DNA of 64,000 nt from JAXMCI01 sp046349435 (GTDB lineage Bacteria > Pseudomonadota > Alphaproteobacteria > Dongiales > Dongiaceae): NCBI GenBank assembly GCA_046349435.1, contig JAXMCI010000026.1:41958-105957 (forward strand), written 5' to 3'. This document shows, piece by piece, positions 27,316 through 34,976 of this stretch; the stretch's first letter is position 1; each line of letters begins with the position of its first letter. The notes under the pieces are model-generated. The model was given only the letters and a program-made list of their open reading frames with translations. It was not told the origin of the DNA and did not search any database. The position numbers and the translations under genes were made by a program.

Positions 27316-27374
27316 GTGGGTGGCAGGTGGCGATCAAGATAAGCACCTAAGTCAAGATGGATCGCAGATCTGCC
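27316..27374 (+). promoter_or_regulatory. Conserved leader block of flp gene 1
   Basis: Contains GTGGGTGGCAGGT (27316-27328) and ATCTGCC (27368-27374), each repeated in the leader of the second pilin gene at almost the same distance from its ATG (112 versus 108 and 60 versus 59 bases). The downstream motif is followed in both by a GCATC. Probably a 5'-UTR regulatory or stability element, or a relic of the duplication. Confidence 0.6.
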
Positions 27375-27427
27375 GGGGCATCAGCAATGCTCGGTCGATG
27401 CCGAGCGTCCTGTGCAGGAGTCACGCA

Positions 27428-27619
27428 ATGTGCGATCTCATCCGGTTCTTGGATCGGCTGGTAAAGGATGAATCCGGCGCCACGCTGGTCGAATATACTC
27501 TCCTGGTCGGCCTGATCTCCATCGCGGTGGTCGCGATCCTCATCGCGTTGCGGGGTCCGCTGTCGGTGATCTGGACCGGCGTGCAGACCTCGCTCTCCAA
27601 CGCCTCCGCCGCGACCTAG
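27428..27619 (+). CDS. flp: Flp/Fap type IVc major pilin, copy 1
   Basis: 63 residues from ATG 27428. A short leader MCDLIRFLDRLVKDESG is followed by the Flp cleavage site G/ATLVEYTLLVGLI, with Glu+5 and Tyr+6 as in all Flp pilins, then one hydrophobic helix. Processed by the CpaA peptidase encoded at 40852 and assembled by CpaF/TadB/TadC into adhesive Flp fibres. Second copy at 30374-30565 has the same length and near-identical helix. Confidence 0.95.
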   Translation: MCDLIRFLDRLVKDESGATLVEYTLLVGLISIAVVAILIALRGPLSVIWTGVQTSLSNASAAT

Positions 27620-27746
27620 CCGACCCCTTCGGCATGGCTTGCCTGGGGCGGGCGATGCCCGATCGAAGGCGGTCCATGCCGGGTCGCCGTTCGCGGCGCC
27701 ACGTGCCCGGGGATACCACAGCCGGCATGGCGCATCTGCAAGCAGG

Positions 27747-27778
27747 TTGATTCTCGGCGACACAGGGAACATTATAAT
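27747..27778 (+). promoter_or_regulatory. Possible promoter of the tadE/tadG pair
   Basis: A perfect TATAAT at 27773-27778 with TTGATT at 27747-27752. The 20-base spacer is longer than ideal, so the -35 call is uncertain, but a consensus -10 is rare in this composition and the location, ~120 bases before the tadE-like gene, fits. Confidence 0.4.
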
Positions 27779-27896
27779 GGGATAGTGCTGCGGTCCGGCT
27801 ACCGAGCGGTGCCGGCGCCGCGCTGCCCGAAGCGACCGATCAGGTTCCGAGGACCGGGCGGCGCACCGCAGGCCGGGCGTGTGGGATAGGACGGCG

Positions 27897-28568
27897 ATGT
27901 CTCATCGGGTCGAGCTCGACGATGTCGGGCGCGGGTTCCGCGCGAGCGGCCCCGCGCCGCGAGCCGTGCAACCCGTCCGGCCTGGATCGGCCACCCGCCA
28001 TGGCGACCTCGCCCCCGGCGGCGCGCCCACCGATGGCAGCCGCCGGGCCGGCGCCTCGCGTCGTGTCGTCAACCCCGGGCGCCTGGGGCGTTGCCTCGGG
28101 CGCTGGGTGAACGCCTCGGCCATCTCGCTGAGCAGGCTCGCGCGGGAGCGTGACGGCGCCGCCCTGGTCGAGTTCACGCTGGTCGTCTCGCTGCTGGTCA
28201 CCATCCTGATCGCCATCATGCAGTTCGGGCTGATGCTGAACGGCTACATCGTGCTGAACGGGGCCACGCATGCGGGGGCGCGCCGCTTCGCGCTCGCCCG
28301 CGGCACCACCACGCCCTACACCGACGCCCGGACCCAGATCTTCAACTCGGCGCCGAACCTTCAGCAGGGGCAGATGACGATAACGCTTGCGGTCAACGGG
28401 ACCACCTGCGCCAACGATTCGGCCTGCAAGACGGCGCTGCAGACCGCGCAGGGCCAGCCGATCACGGTGACCACCTCCTATCCGTGCAACCGGCTGACCG
28501 TCATCTCCGGCTTCGCGCTGGGGACGACCTGCACCGTGCGGTCGAACATGACCGAGCGTGTCGAGTAG
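27897..28568 (+). CDS. tadE: TadE-like pseudopilin
   Basis: 223 residues from ATG 27897, but the first ~70 are Arg/Gly/Pro-rich and unlike the family; a GTG at 28107 would give 153 residues, closer to normal TadE. The prepilin-type site RERDGAALVEFTLVV (G/AALVEF) is followed by one hydrophobic helix and a small periplasmic domain with two cysteine pairs (TTCANDSAC, PCNR..TTC). TadE-family minor pilins assist Flp assembly. It lies between the two flp copies. Confidence 0.8.
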   Translation: MSHRVELDDVGRGFRASGPAPRAVQPVRPGSATRHGDLAPGGAPTDGSRRAGASRRVVNPGRLGRCLGRWVNASAISLSRLARERDGAALVEFTLVVSLLVTILIAIMQFGLMLNGYIVLNGATHAGARRFALARGTTTPYTDARTQIFNSAPNLQQGQMTITLAVNGTTCANDSACKTALQTAQGQPITVTTSYPCNRLTVISGFALGTTCTVRSNMTERVE

Positions 28569-28611
28569 CGGGCGCATGGAACAGGGCAGGCGACGGAAGG
28601 AAGCTGCTGCC

Positions 28612-29970
28612 ATGAGACGGGACTTGATGGGATTTTTCGGCCGGCTGCTGCGGGACCGGAGCGGCGCCGTGCTCATCCCGATGGCCGTGGCGATGACCGC
28701 GGTCCTGGGCTTCGCCGGCCTCGCCGTCGATATCGGCCACGTCTTCTACGTCCAGAACCGGATCCAGACGGCGACCGATGCGGCGGCGCTGGCGGGGGCG
28801 CAGAACATCATCGACGGGGCGACCCCGGCCAGCATCCAGAGCGCGGTGGCCTCCTACAGCGCCGGCGCCGGCAACCAGAACGCCTATTCGGGCATGCCGG
28901 TGTCGATCGTCAGCGGCTATCCGAAGTACAAGTGCCTGACCAGCACCGGCGTCCCCTGCGTGACGCTCAGCGACGGCACCAAGGCCAATGCCATCGTGGT
29001 GCGGCAGAGCGCCAGGGTGCCGATCTATCTCGGCCGCATCATCGGCTTCAACGCGATGACCGTCACCACGACCGCGACGGCGAGCGCCGCCGGCGGCTAT
29101 GCGCCGCCGCTCAACATCATGTTCGTGCTCGACTCGACGTCATCGATGAACACGGCGGACGCCAACTGCTCGCTCGGCAGCAGCACGAAGCGGATCGACT
29201 GCGCGCTCGCCGGCGTGCGCACCATCCTCGGCATGCTCACGCCCTCGATCGACTATCTCGGCCTGATGGTGTTCCCCGGCGTCGACAGCACCACGGTCAC
29301 CAACGGGTATGAGACGGATTGCAAGTCGTCGCCGGTCTCCACGGTCGTGGCCTACTCCGCCTCCACGAAATACCAGATCGTCTCCATGGCCAACGATTTC
29401 CGCAGCTCCGACACGGCCAGCGCGTTGAACACGAGCTCGCCGATAGTGCGTGCCATGCGGGCCGGCGGGACCGGCTGCGCCCAGGGCATGGACGTGGTGG
29501 GTGGCAAGGGCACCTTCTACGCCGATGCGATCACCGCGGCGCAGACCGCGCTCGCCACGTTCGCCACGGGCGCGCGGAACGTGCAGAACGTGATCATCCT
29601 GCTCAGCGACGGCGACGCCGGCGCCGATTCGTCGAAAGGCCAGATCTCGAGCACCAAGGCCAGCAACCAATGCCACCAGGCGATCACCGCGGCGCAGACC
29701 GCCAAGACCGCCAAGACCTGGGTCTACTCGATCGCCTACGGTGCCTCGACGGTGACCAGCGGGAGCAGCGCGAGCTGCACCACCGACTCGCCGAAGATCT
29801 CGGCCTGCAGCACGATGCAGCAGATCGCGTCCGATGCATCCCGGTTCTATTCGGACAAGGCCAATGGCTGCACCTCGTCGGTGAACTCCGTCTCCGAGCT
29901 GATCGCGATCTTCAAGAGCATCGGGACCTCCCTGCTCAACACCCGGCTGCTCCCGGACAATACGGTCTAG
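28612..29970 (+). CDS. tadG: TadG-like pilus protein with von Willebrand A domain
   Basis: 452 residues from ATG 28612 (GGAAGGA upstream). The N-terminus RDRSGAVLIPMAVAMTAVLGFAG is a Tad-type membrane anchor, followed by ATDAAALAGAQ, the TadG marker. A vWA domain begins near residue 170 with a MIDAS-like DSTSSM (D174; Thr where Ser is usual) and continues to LLSDGDAG. Several cysteines lie in the vWA part. It is thought to be a minor pilin or assembly/adhesion factor at the cell surface. Confidence 0.87.
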   Translation: MRRDLMGFFGRLLRDRSGAVLIPMAVAMTAVLGFAGLAVDIGHVFYVQNRIQTATDAAALAGAQNIIDGATPASIQSAVASYSAGAGNQNAYSGMPVSIVSGYPKYKCLTSTGVPCVTLSDGTKANAIVVRQSARVPIYLGRIIGFNAMTVTTTATASAAGGYAPPLNIMFVLDSTSSMNTADANCSLGSSTKRIDCALAGVRTILGMLTPSIDYLGLMVFPGVDSTTVTNGYETDCKSSPVSTVVAYSASTKYQIVSMANDFRSSDTASALNTSSPIVRAMRAGGTGCAQGMDVVGGKGTFYADAITAAQTALATFATGARNVQNVIILLSDGDAGADSSKGQISSTKASNQCHQAITAAQTAKTAKTWVYSIAYGASTVTSGSSASCTTDSPKISACSTMQQIASDASRFYSDKANGCTSSVNSVSELIAIFKSIGTSLLNTRLLPDNTV

Positions 29971-30228
29971 GCGCGCCGGGCCCGGCCCTCGCCCGGCATC
30001 GGATGCCTATGTCGGCCCGCGATGGGCGGCGCGGCGCCGGATGGCGGGCCGGGGACTGGCGATCCTCGAAGATTTTCTTACTTCCCAGAGACATAGGTTC
30101 GACGCACTGAGAAACCATTGCGATGCGAAGAGGGAAGGAGTTCCCGCAAAAGCTGTCGTCGCGGGCGGGCCCGATTTTCTAAGCCTCTGGTGTTAACCAT
30201 TTCTTTCCCGATTACCCGGAGGATCGCC
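29971..30228. other. Intergenic region upstream of second flp promoter
   Basis: 258 bases after tadG. Contains relatively AT-rich patches (30068-30115, 30176-30215) but no open frame with coding character and no RNA gene. The promoter and leader of the second flp follow immediately. Confidence 0.5.
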
Positions 30229-30257
30229 TTGATACGCAGCAAGCGTCGCAGTAAGTT
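30229..30257 (+). promoter_or_regulatory. Promoter of the second Flp pilin gene
   Basis: TTGATA (30229-30234), 17-base spacer, TAAGTT (30252-30257). The -35 lies exactly 37 bases before the conserved GTGGGTGGCAGGT, the same spacing as in the first flp promoter. That conservation supports a weak-looking -10. Confidence 0.55.
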
Positions 30258-30265
30258 CATCGCGT

Positions 30266-30321
30266 GTGGGTGGCAGGTCTAGCCAGTAATCGGCGTCCTT
30301 CGGGGGCAGCCCGAATCTGCC
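30266..30321 (+). promoter_or_regulatory. Conserved leader block of flp gene 2
   Basis: GTGGGTGGCAGGT at 30266-30278 and ATCTGCC at 30315-30321, matching the leader of flp copy 1 in order and spacing while the bases between are diverged. The selective conservation suggests function rather than recent copying. Confidence 0.6.
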
Positions 30322-30373
30322 ACAGCATCGTTTCAGCCCGGCTTGCGGCCGGGCCATGTTGGAGGCCAAAGAG

Positions 30374-30565
30374 ATGCGAAATATTCGGGACTTTCTCGAC
30401 CGCCTGGCGGAAGACGAATCCGGGGCGACCCTGGTCGAGTACACCTTGCTGGTCGGCCTGATCTCGATCGCCGTGGTGGCGATCATGATCGCCCTCCGCG
30501 CCCCCCTGCGGACCATCTGGACCAACGTGCAGACGGCGCTCACCAACGCCTCGACCGCCACGTGA
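30374..30565 (+). CDS. flp: Flp/Fap type IVc pilin, copy 2
   Basis: 63 residues from ATG 30374, supported by GGAGG at 30360-30364; ATG 30356 lies before that site and is less likely. Leader MRNIRDFLDRLAEDESG, cleavage site G/ATLVEYTLLVGLI and helix almost identical to copy 1; they differ mainly in the leader and the C-terminal third. It may be a second structural or minor pilin of the same fibre. Confidence 0.94.
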   Translation: MRNIRDFLDRLAEDESGATLVEYTLLVGLISIAVVAIMIALRAPLRTIWTNVQTALTNASTAT

Positions 30566-30639
30566 CATCCACGGGCGGCAGGCAGGGCTCGTTGCGGGCG
30601 CTGTCGATGACCGGCAGATAGTTCGACCGTGCGGAGGAT

Positions 30640-30663
30640 GCACGGGCGGGGTTCCGCCCGTGC
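30640..30663 (+). terminator. Strong hairpin between flp copy 2 and cpaB
   Basis: GCACGGGCGG (30640-30649), loop GGTT, CCGCCCGTGC (30654-30663): a perfect 10-bp stem 75 bases after the pilin stop. No T-run. It could partly end or protect the pilin transcript so that pilin is made in excess over the assembly machine. Confidence 0.6.
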
Positions 30664-30711
30664 GGACTTCGCCGAGGTCATCGCGGCGCTTCGCATCCGC
30701 GGGCGCGGGTC

Positions 30712-31719
30712 ATGCGGCTGAGAGCGATCATAATGCTCGTGCTGGCGCTGGTCCTCGGCGTCACCGCGGCAGTTCTCGTGCGCGGCTGGCTGGCGGTCCA
30801 GCTGGCGGCCGTGCGCACGACGGTCCAGCCGGCGAAGATCGAGGTCGCCAGCATCGTCGTGGCGGCGTCCCCCTTGCGCTTCGGCGAGACCATCGACCGG
30901 TCGAGGATCAGGGTCGTCGACTGGCCGAGCGCCGCGCTGCCTGCGGGAGCGTTCACCAAGGTCGACGACCTGCTCGGCCCGCAGCCCCGGATGGTTCTCC
31001 AGTCGATCGAGCAGAACGAGCCGATCCTCGCCAGCAAGATCACCGGCCCGGGCGCCCGGGCGACGCTGTCGGCGATCATCGAGCCCGACATGCGGGCGAT
31101 GACGGTCCGGGTCGACGACGTGGTCGGCGTCGCCGGCTTCGTGCTGCCGGGAGATCGGGTCGACGTGCTGCTCACCCGCCAGATCAAGAAGGACGGCCCG
31201 CCGGTCACCGACGTGCTGCTGCAGAACATCACGGTGCTCGGCGTCGACCAGCAGGCCGATCAGAAGGCCGACAAGCCGATCGTCGTGAGGGCGGCGACGC
31301 TCGAGGTCACCACCGAGGAAGCCCAGAAGCTGATTCTCGCCACGCAGGTCGGCGGGCTGACCCTGGTGCTCCGCGGCATGGCCACCCTGAAGGTCGAGAA
31401 ATCCAAGCGCGTCGGCATCGCGGACCTGGATGTCGGCCAGGCGAATGACGCCCCGCCCGCGGCCCCGGCCTCGGCACCGCCGCCGCCCGCGCCGGTCAGC
31501 TTCGTCCCGGCGCCGCCGCCATTGGCCGTCATCGGAATTACCCGGGGGCTGGTCCGCGAGGAATACCAGGTGGCGCCGAACGGCCGCGTGCTGCTGCCGG
31601 GCATGTCCGGGCCGCCGCCGGCGGAGCCGCCCCCGGCCGCCCCGGCACCGTCCGGGGCGCGGCCCGCGGCGACCCAGCCTGGCGGAGCCGCGGCCGCGTC
31701 GCCGCCGGCAAGCTCGTGA
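30712..31719 (+). CDS. cpaB: Flp pilus assembly protein CpaB/RcpC
   Basis: 335 residues with an N-terminal membrane anchor (LRAIIMLVLALVLGVTAAVLVRGWL), then the SAF domain (IEVASIVVAASPLRFGETI..) and the RcpC core with GFVLPGDRVDVLLT, a family hallmark. The last ~80 residues are a Pro/Ala-rich tail unusual in length. CpaB is a periplasmic partner of the CpaC secretin. The gene end overlaps cpaC by 4 bases. Confidence 0.92.
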   Translation: MRLRAIIMLVLALVLGVTAAVLVRGWLAVQLAAVRTTVQPAKIEVASIVVAASPLRFGETIDRSRIRVVDWPSAALPAGAFTKVDDLLGPQPRMVLQSIEQNEPILASKITGPGARATLSAIIEPDMRAMTVRVDDVVGVAGFVLPGDRVDVLLTRQIKKDGPPVTDVLLQNITVLGVDQQADQKADKPIVVRAATLEVTTEEAQKLILATQVGGLTLVLRGMATLKVEKSKRVGIADLDVGQANDAPPAAPASAPPPPAPVSFVPAPPPLAVIGITRGLVREEYQVAPNGRVLLPGMSGPPPAEPPPAAPAPSGARPAATQPGGAAAASPPASS

Positions 31720-33149
31720 CCGGGACGGCGCAGCGGCGGCACCCATGGCGCATGCGTGCCGTGCCGGCCTTGTTGCTGGCCTGGCTTGCGCTCTCGGCTG
31801 CCCCGGCCCTGGCTCAGACCCATGCCCTCGCCGGCACGGCTCGCGGCGGGGTGCTGTACGCCGGCGATCTCATCGTGCCGATCAACAAGTCGGAGATCGT
31901 GCAGGTCGACCAGCCCTTCACCGAGCTCCTCGTCGGCAATCCGAAGATCGCCAACGTCCTGGCCCTGTCCGATCGCACGATCTATGTCCTGGGGCAAGCC
32001 GTCGGCACCACCAACCTCACCGTCTACGGCGCGAACAGGAAGCTGATCGCCGTGGTGAACCTGGTCGTCTCCTTCGATGTCGAGGGGCTGAAGGCCAAGC
32101 TCTACGAGGTGATGCCGGACGAGAAGATCGAGGTCCGCAGCATCAATGGAACGCTTCTCCTGACCGGCCAGGTCACCAGTGCTGCGCACCTCAACGAGGC
32201 GATGGCGATCGCGCAGCGCTTCGCGCCGGTAGAGGCGGTGACCAACGGCATGGCGGTCAATGGCAGCCAGCAGGTGTCGCTGCAGGTCCGCTTCGCCGAG
32301 ATCGACCGCACGACCGAGCGGGCCCTCGGCATCCGGATCGACCAGCTGGCCTATCAGGCCGGCAACATCGGCGTGGCGCTGGCGACGTCCGGGGGCAGCT
32401 TCATTCCCTACGCCACCGCTGCCATCACCGGCGGCGTCGGCAACTTCAACATCGATGCGGCCCTGCAGGCGATGGAGAAGCGCGGGGTGGTCAAGGTCCT
32501 CGCCGAGCCGAACCTGCTCGCGCTGTCGGGCGACACCGCCAGCTTCCTTGCCGGCGGCGAGTTCCCGATCCCCGTCGACGAGGGCAACGGCGCCATCGGG
32601 GTGCAGTTCAAGGATTTCGGCGTCAGCCTCGCCTTCACGCCGACGGTGATCGCCGACGGCCTCATCAACCTTGTCGTCGCGCCCGAGGTCAGCCAGATCG
32701 ATCCGACCACCTCCGTGGCGATCACCCGTGGCGCCGACCCGGTGCCCGGCCTGATCACGCGACGCGCCCGGACCACGATCGAGCTGCGCGACGGCCAGAG
32801 CTTCGCGATCGCCGGCCTGCTGCAGAGCAACTACGACAACAGCATCGACCAGTTCCCGTGGCTCGGCAACGTGCCGGTGCTCGGCACGCTCTTCCGCAGC
32901 GCGGCCTTCCGGCGCAAGGAAACCGAGCTGGTCATCCTCGTCACGGTGCATCTGGTGGCCCCGGGTGTCGCCGCGGGTACCCTGACCGGGCCGACCGACT
33001 ACTTCGTGCCGCCCAACGATTCGGAGCTGTTCCTGTCGGGCCAGTCCGATGGCCGGGCCTCCGGCAGCCCGGCGGCTGCGCCGGCGGCCGTGCCGGCCGC
33101 GGGCCAGCCCGGCGGCCTCGCCGGGCCCTATGGCCACATCATCAAGTGA
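31716..33149 (+). CDS. cpaC: Flp pilus outer-membrane secretin CpaC/RcpA
   Basis: 477 residues from a GTGA overlap with cpaB; ATG 31752 would start closer to the signal peptide (RAVPALLLAWLALSAAPALAQ). Contains the pilus-assembly N-domain (NKSEIVQVDQPFTELLVGNPKIANVLAL), a BON-like segment and the secretin domain with VLAEPNLLALSGDTASFLAGGEFP and the closing LGNVPVLGTLFRS. It forms the outer-membrane pore for the fibre. Confidence 0.95.
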   Translation: MTGTAQRRHPWRMRAVPALLLAWLALSAAPALAQTHALAGTARGGVLYAGDLIVPINKSEIVQVDQPFTELLVGNPKIANVLALSDRTIYVLGQAVGTTNLTVYGANRKLIAVVNLVVSFDVEGLKAKLYEVMPDEKIEVRSINGTLLLTGQVTSAAHLNEAMAIAQRFAPVEAVTNGMAVNGSQQVSLQVRFAEIDRTTERALGIRIDQLAYQAGNIGVALATSGGSFIPYATAAITGGVGNFNIDAALQAMEKRGVVKVLAEPNLLALSGDTASFLAGGEFPIPVDEGNGAIGVQFKDFGVSLAFTPTVIADGLINLVVAPEVSQIDPTTSVAITRGADPVPGLITRRARTTIELRDGQSFAIAGLLQSNYDNSIDQFPWLGNVPVLGTLFRSAAFRRKETELVILVTVHLVAPGVAAGTLTGPTDYFVPPNDSELFLSGQSDGRASGSPAAAPAAVPAAGQPGGLAGPYGHIIK

Positions 33150-33156
33150 GGACCGG

Positions 33157-33525
33157 ATGCGAGCTTCGCCCCCGTTTTCCCGATGGCGGCAGGACAGGCT
33201 GCCCGCCGCGGCATCGGCGCTCCTGCTGCTGACGCTCGCCGCCTGCACGGCGCCGCCGGAGCAGGCCACGGACCCGAGCCCGGGGTTCGGCCATTCGTTC
33301 AACCAGAACGCCGCCGTCATGATCATCGACCCACAGCCGGTCGGCGCGCGGAACACCACGTTGCCCCTGGACGGCCACCGTGCCCAGGGTGCGATCATCC
33401 GCTACTACACCGACAACGTGATCCAGCCCCAGTCGCTCAGCACCAGCTCGGTGGGCGGGGTGCCGGGCGCCGCGACGGCCGGGAACTCGGCCGGCACGTC
33501 GACCACGACCGGGGCGATGCAGTAG
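33157..33525 (+). CDS. Small lipoprotein in the CpaD position
   Basis: 122 residues from ATG 33157 after GTGAGGA. Signal peptide with lipobox LAAC (TLAACTAPP), then NQNAAVMIIDPQP and a Ser/Thr/Ala-rich C-terminus. In most tad loci a CpaD lipoprotein of ~200 residues sits between cpaC and cpaE and pilots the secretin; this one is shorter and only weakly similar, so it is either a reduced CpaD or an analogue. Confidence 0.7.
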   Translation: MRASPPFSRWRQDRLPAAASALLLLTLAACTAPPEQATDPSPGFGHSFNQNAAVMIIDPQPVGARNTTLPLDGHRAQGAIIRYYTDNVIQPQSLSTSSVGGVPGAATAGNSAGTSTTTGAMQ

Positions 33526-33682
33526 CGGCGGCGGCAATGGCCTCGCTCGATGGAGATCCGCGTCGGCTCGGGTCGGTCTGCCCGGCGCTTCCGCTCGCTT
33601 CGGGGCCGCTCGGCGCGACCGCCGTCCGACCGCACGGGGCGAGGCGCGCGGGCAAGACCAGCCGCGTCTCGGAGGCGACCTC

Positions 33683-34963
33683 ATGATCGAGCGCCGCCAG
33701 CGGGAGGAGGTCGCAACGCGTGACGGGGCCGAGATGCCGAGGACGCTGAGCAGCGCGCCGCCGCAGGGCGTTCTGCTGGCGTTGCTTCGCACCGAGCAGG
33801 CCGAGGCACAGCTGCGGTCGGCCCTGGCCGAGCTGCCGACGGTGAGCCTTCAGGTGCTGCGCGGCTCGCTGACCGAGCGCCTGCCCGACCTCGCAGCCGC
33901 GCCGCCGACGAGCGTGCTGCTGGTCGATCTCGATCTGGCGGACCCGTCGCAGCTCCTGGCCCTGCGCAAGCTGGTGCATGCCGGCGCCTCGTCTGCGCCG
34001 GTCGTCGTGACCGCGCCCTCGGCCGGCACGGAGGAGTTCCGCCAGCTGATGCGGCTGCAGATCGCCGAATTCCTGCCGCAGCCGATGGTGCGCCGCGACG
34101 TGGTCTCCGCGGTGGAGGGCGGCTTCCGCAAGCTGCTGCTGCCGCGGGAGCCGGCCCAGCAGCGCTGCAGGGTGATCTCGGTGGTGCGCCGGGCCGGCGG
34201 CATGGGCGCCACGTTCCTGGCCATCCAGACTGCGGTGGAGCTGGCCAGCCGCAAGCGCAAGGAGCCCCTGCGGGTCTGCCTGGTCGACCTCGACTTCCAG
34301 GCGGGCGATACCGCGACCTATCTCGACGTCGATCCCCGGCTCGACATCGCCGAGATTGCCCGCGCACCGCAGCGCCTGGACGCCCAGCTGCTGCAATCGA
34401 TGATCTCGCACCACCCGAGCGGGATCGATCTGCTGGCGGCTCCGCCGAGCCTGGTCGAGATCGAGACGGTGTCGGCGGAGGCGATCACCCGGCTCCTCGA
34501 CAGCGTTTGCGAGCAATACGACTTCGTGGTGATCGACCTGCCGCCTTCCTGCACGCGCTGGAGCATCGACGTGCTGACCGGGTCCGACGCCGTGCTGCTG
34601 GTCACCCGGCTGGCCGTGCATGCGATACGCCAGACCAAGGCGATGCTGGCGCGGCTGCGCGCCGAGGGCATCCCGCCCCAGGCGCTCAGCGTCGTCGTCA
34701 ACGGCTATCGCCGCGGCCTCTTCTCGCGCGGCGTCAAGCTGGCCGCCGCGGAGGAGGCTCTGGGCGTCAAGGCCGATTTCCTGGTCGCGGACGACCCGAA
34801 GCTGGTTTCCACGGCGCTGGACCACGGACAGACGCTCCAGGAGGTGCGGCCGCGCAGCCGGATCGAGAAGCAGATCCGCGAGATGGTCGTCCATCTTCTG
34901 ATGCGGATCGCGCCGGACACGGGTGGGCCCGCGCCGGGCCGCCGGTCCAAACGCAAGGGCTAG
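33683..34963 (+). CDS. cpaE: CpaE/TadZ pilus localisation ATPase-like protein with degenerate P-loop
   Basis: 426 residues; GGAGG lies 7 bases before the ATG. An N-terminal receiver-like domain (~25-150) is followed by a MinD/ParA-type domain. Where MinD proteins have KGGxGKT, this one reads RRAGGMGATF near 168-176, lacking both signature lysines. Other motifs persist (LVDLDFQAGDT, VIDLPPS). CpaE/TadZ positions the pilus machine at a pole; several TadZ proteins also have atypical P-loops, so loss of hydrolysis may be functional. Confidence 0.9.
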   Translation: MIERRQREEVATRDGAEMPRTLSSAPPQGVLLALLRTEQAEAQLRSALAELPTVSLQVLRGSLTERLPDLAAAPPTSVLLVDLDLADPSQLLALRKLVHAGASSAPVVVTAPSAGTEEFRQLMRLQIAEFLPQPMVRRDVVSAVEGGFRKLLLPREPAQQRCRVISVVRRAGGMGATFLAIQTAVELASRKRKEPLRVCLVDLDFQAGDTATYLDVDPRLDIAEIARAPQRLDAQLLQSMISHHPSGIDLLAAPPSLVEIETVSAEAITRLLDSVCEQYDFVVIDLPPSCTRWSIDVLTGSDAVLLVTRLAVHAIRQTKAMLARLRAEGIPPQALSVVVNGYRRGLFSRGVKLAAAEEALGVKADFLVADDPKLVSTALDHGQTLQEVRPRSRIEKQIREMVVHLLMRIAPDTGGPAPGRRSKRKG

Positions 34964-34976
34964 GCGAGGACTGCCG

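Noticed and set aside
27316..27333. Sigma-54 (-24/-12) promoter reading of the TGGCAGGT motif before flp
   Set aside because: The TGGCA half is present but the GC of the -12 element is not at the required spacing in either copy.
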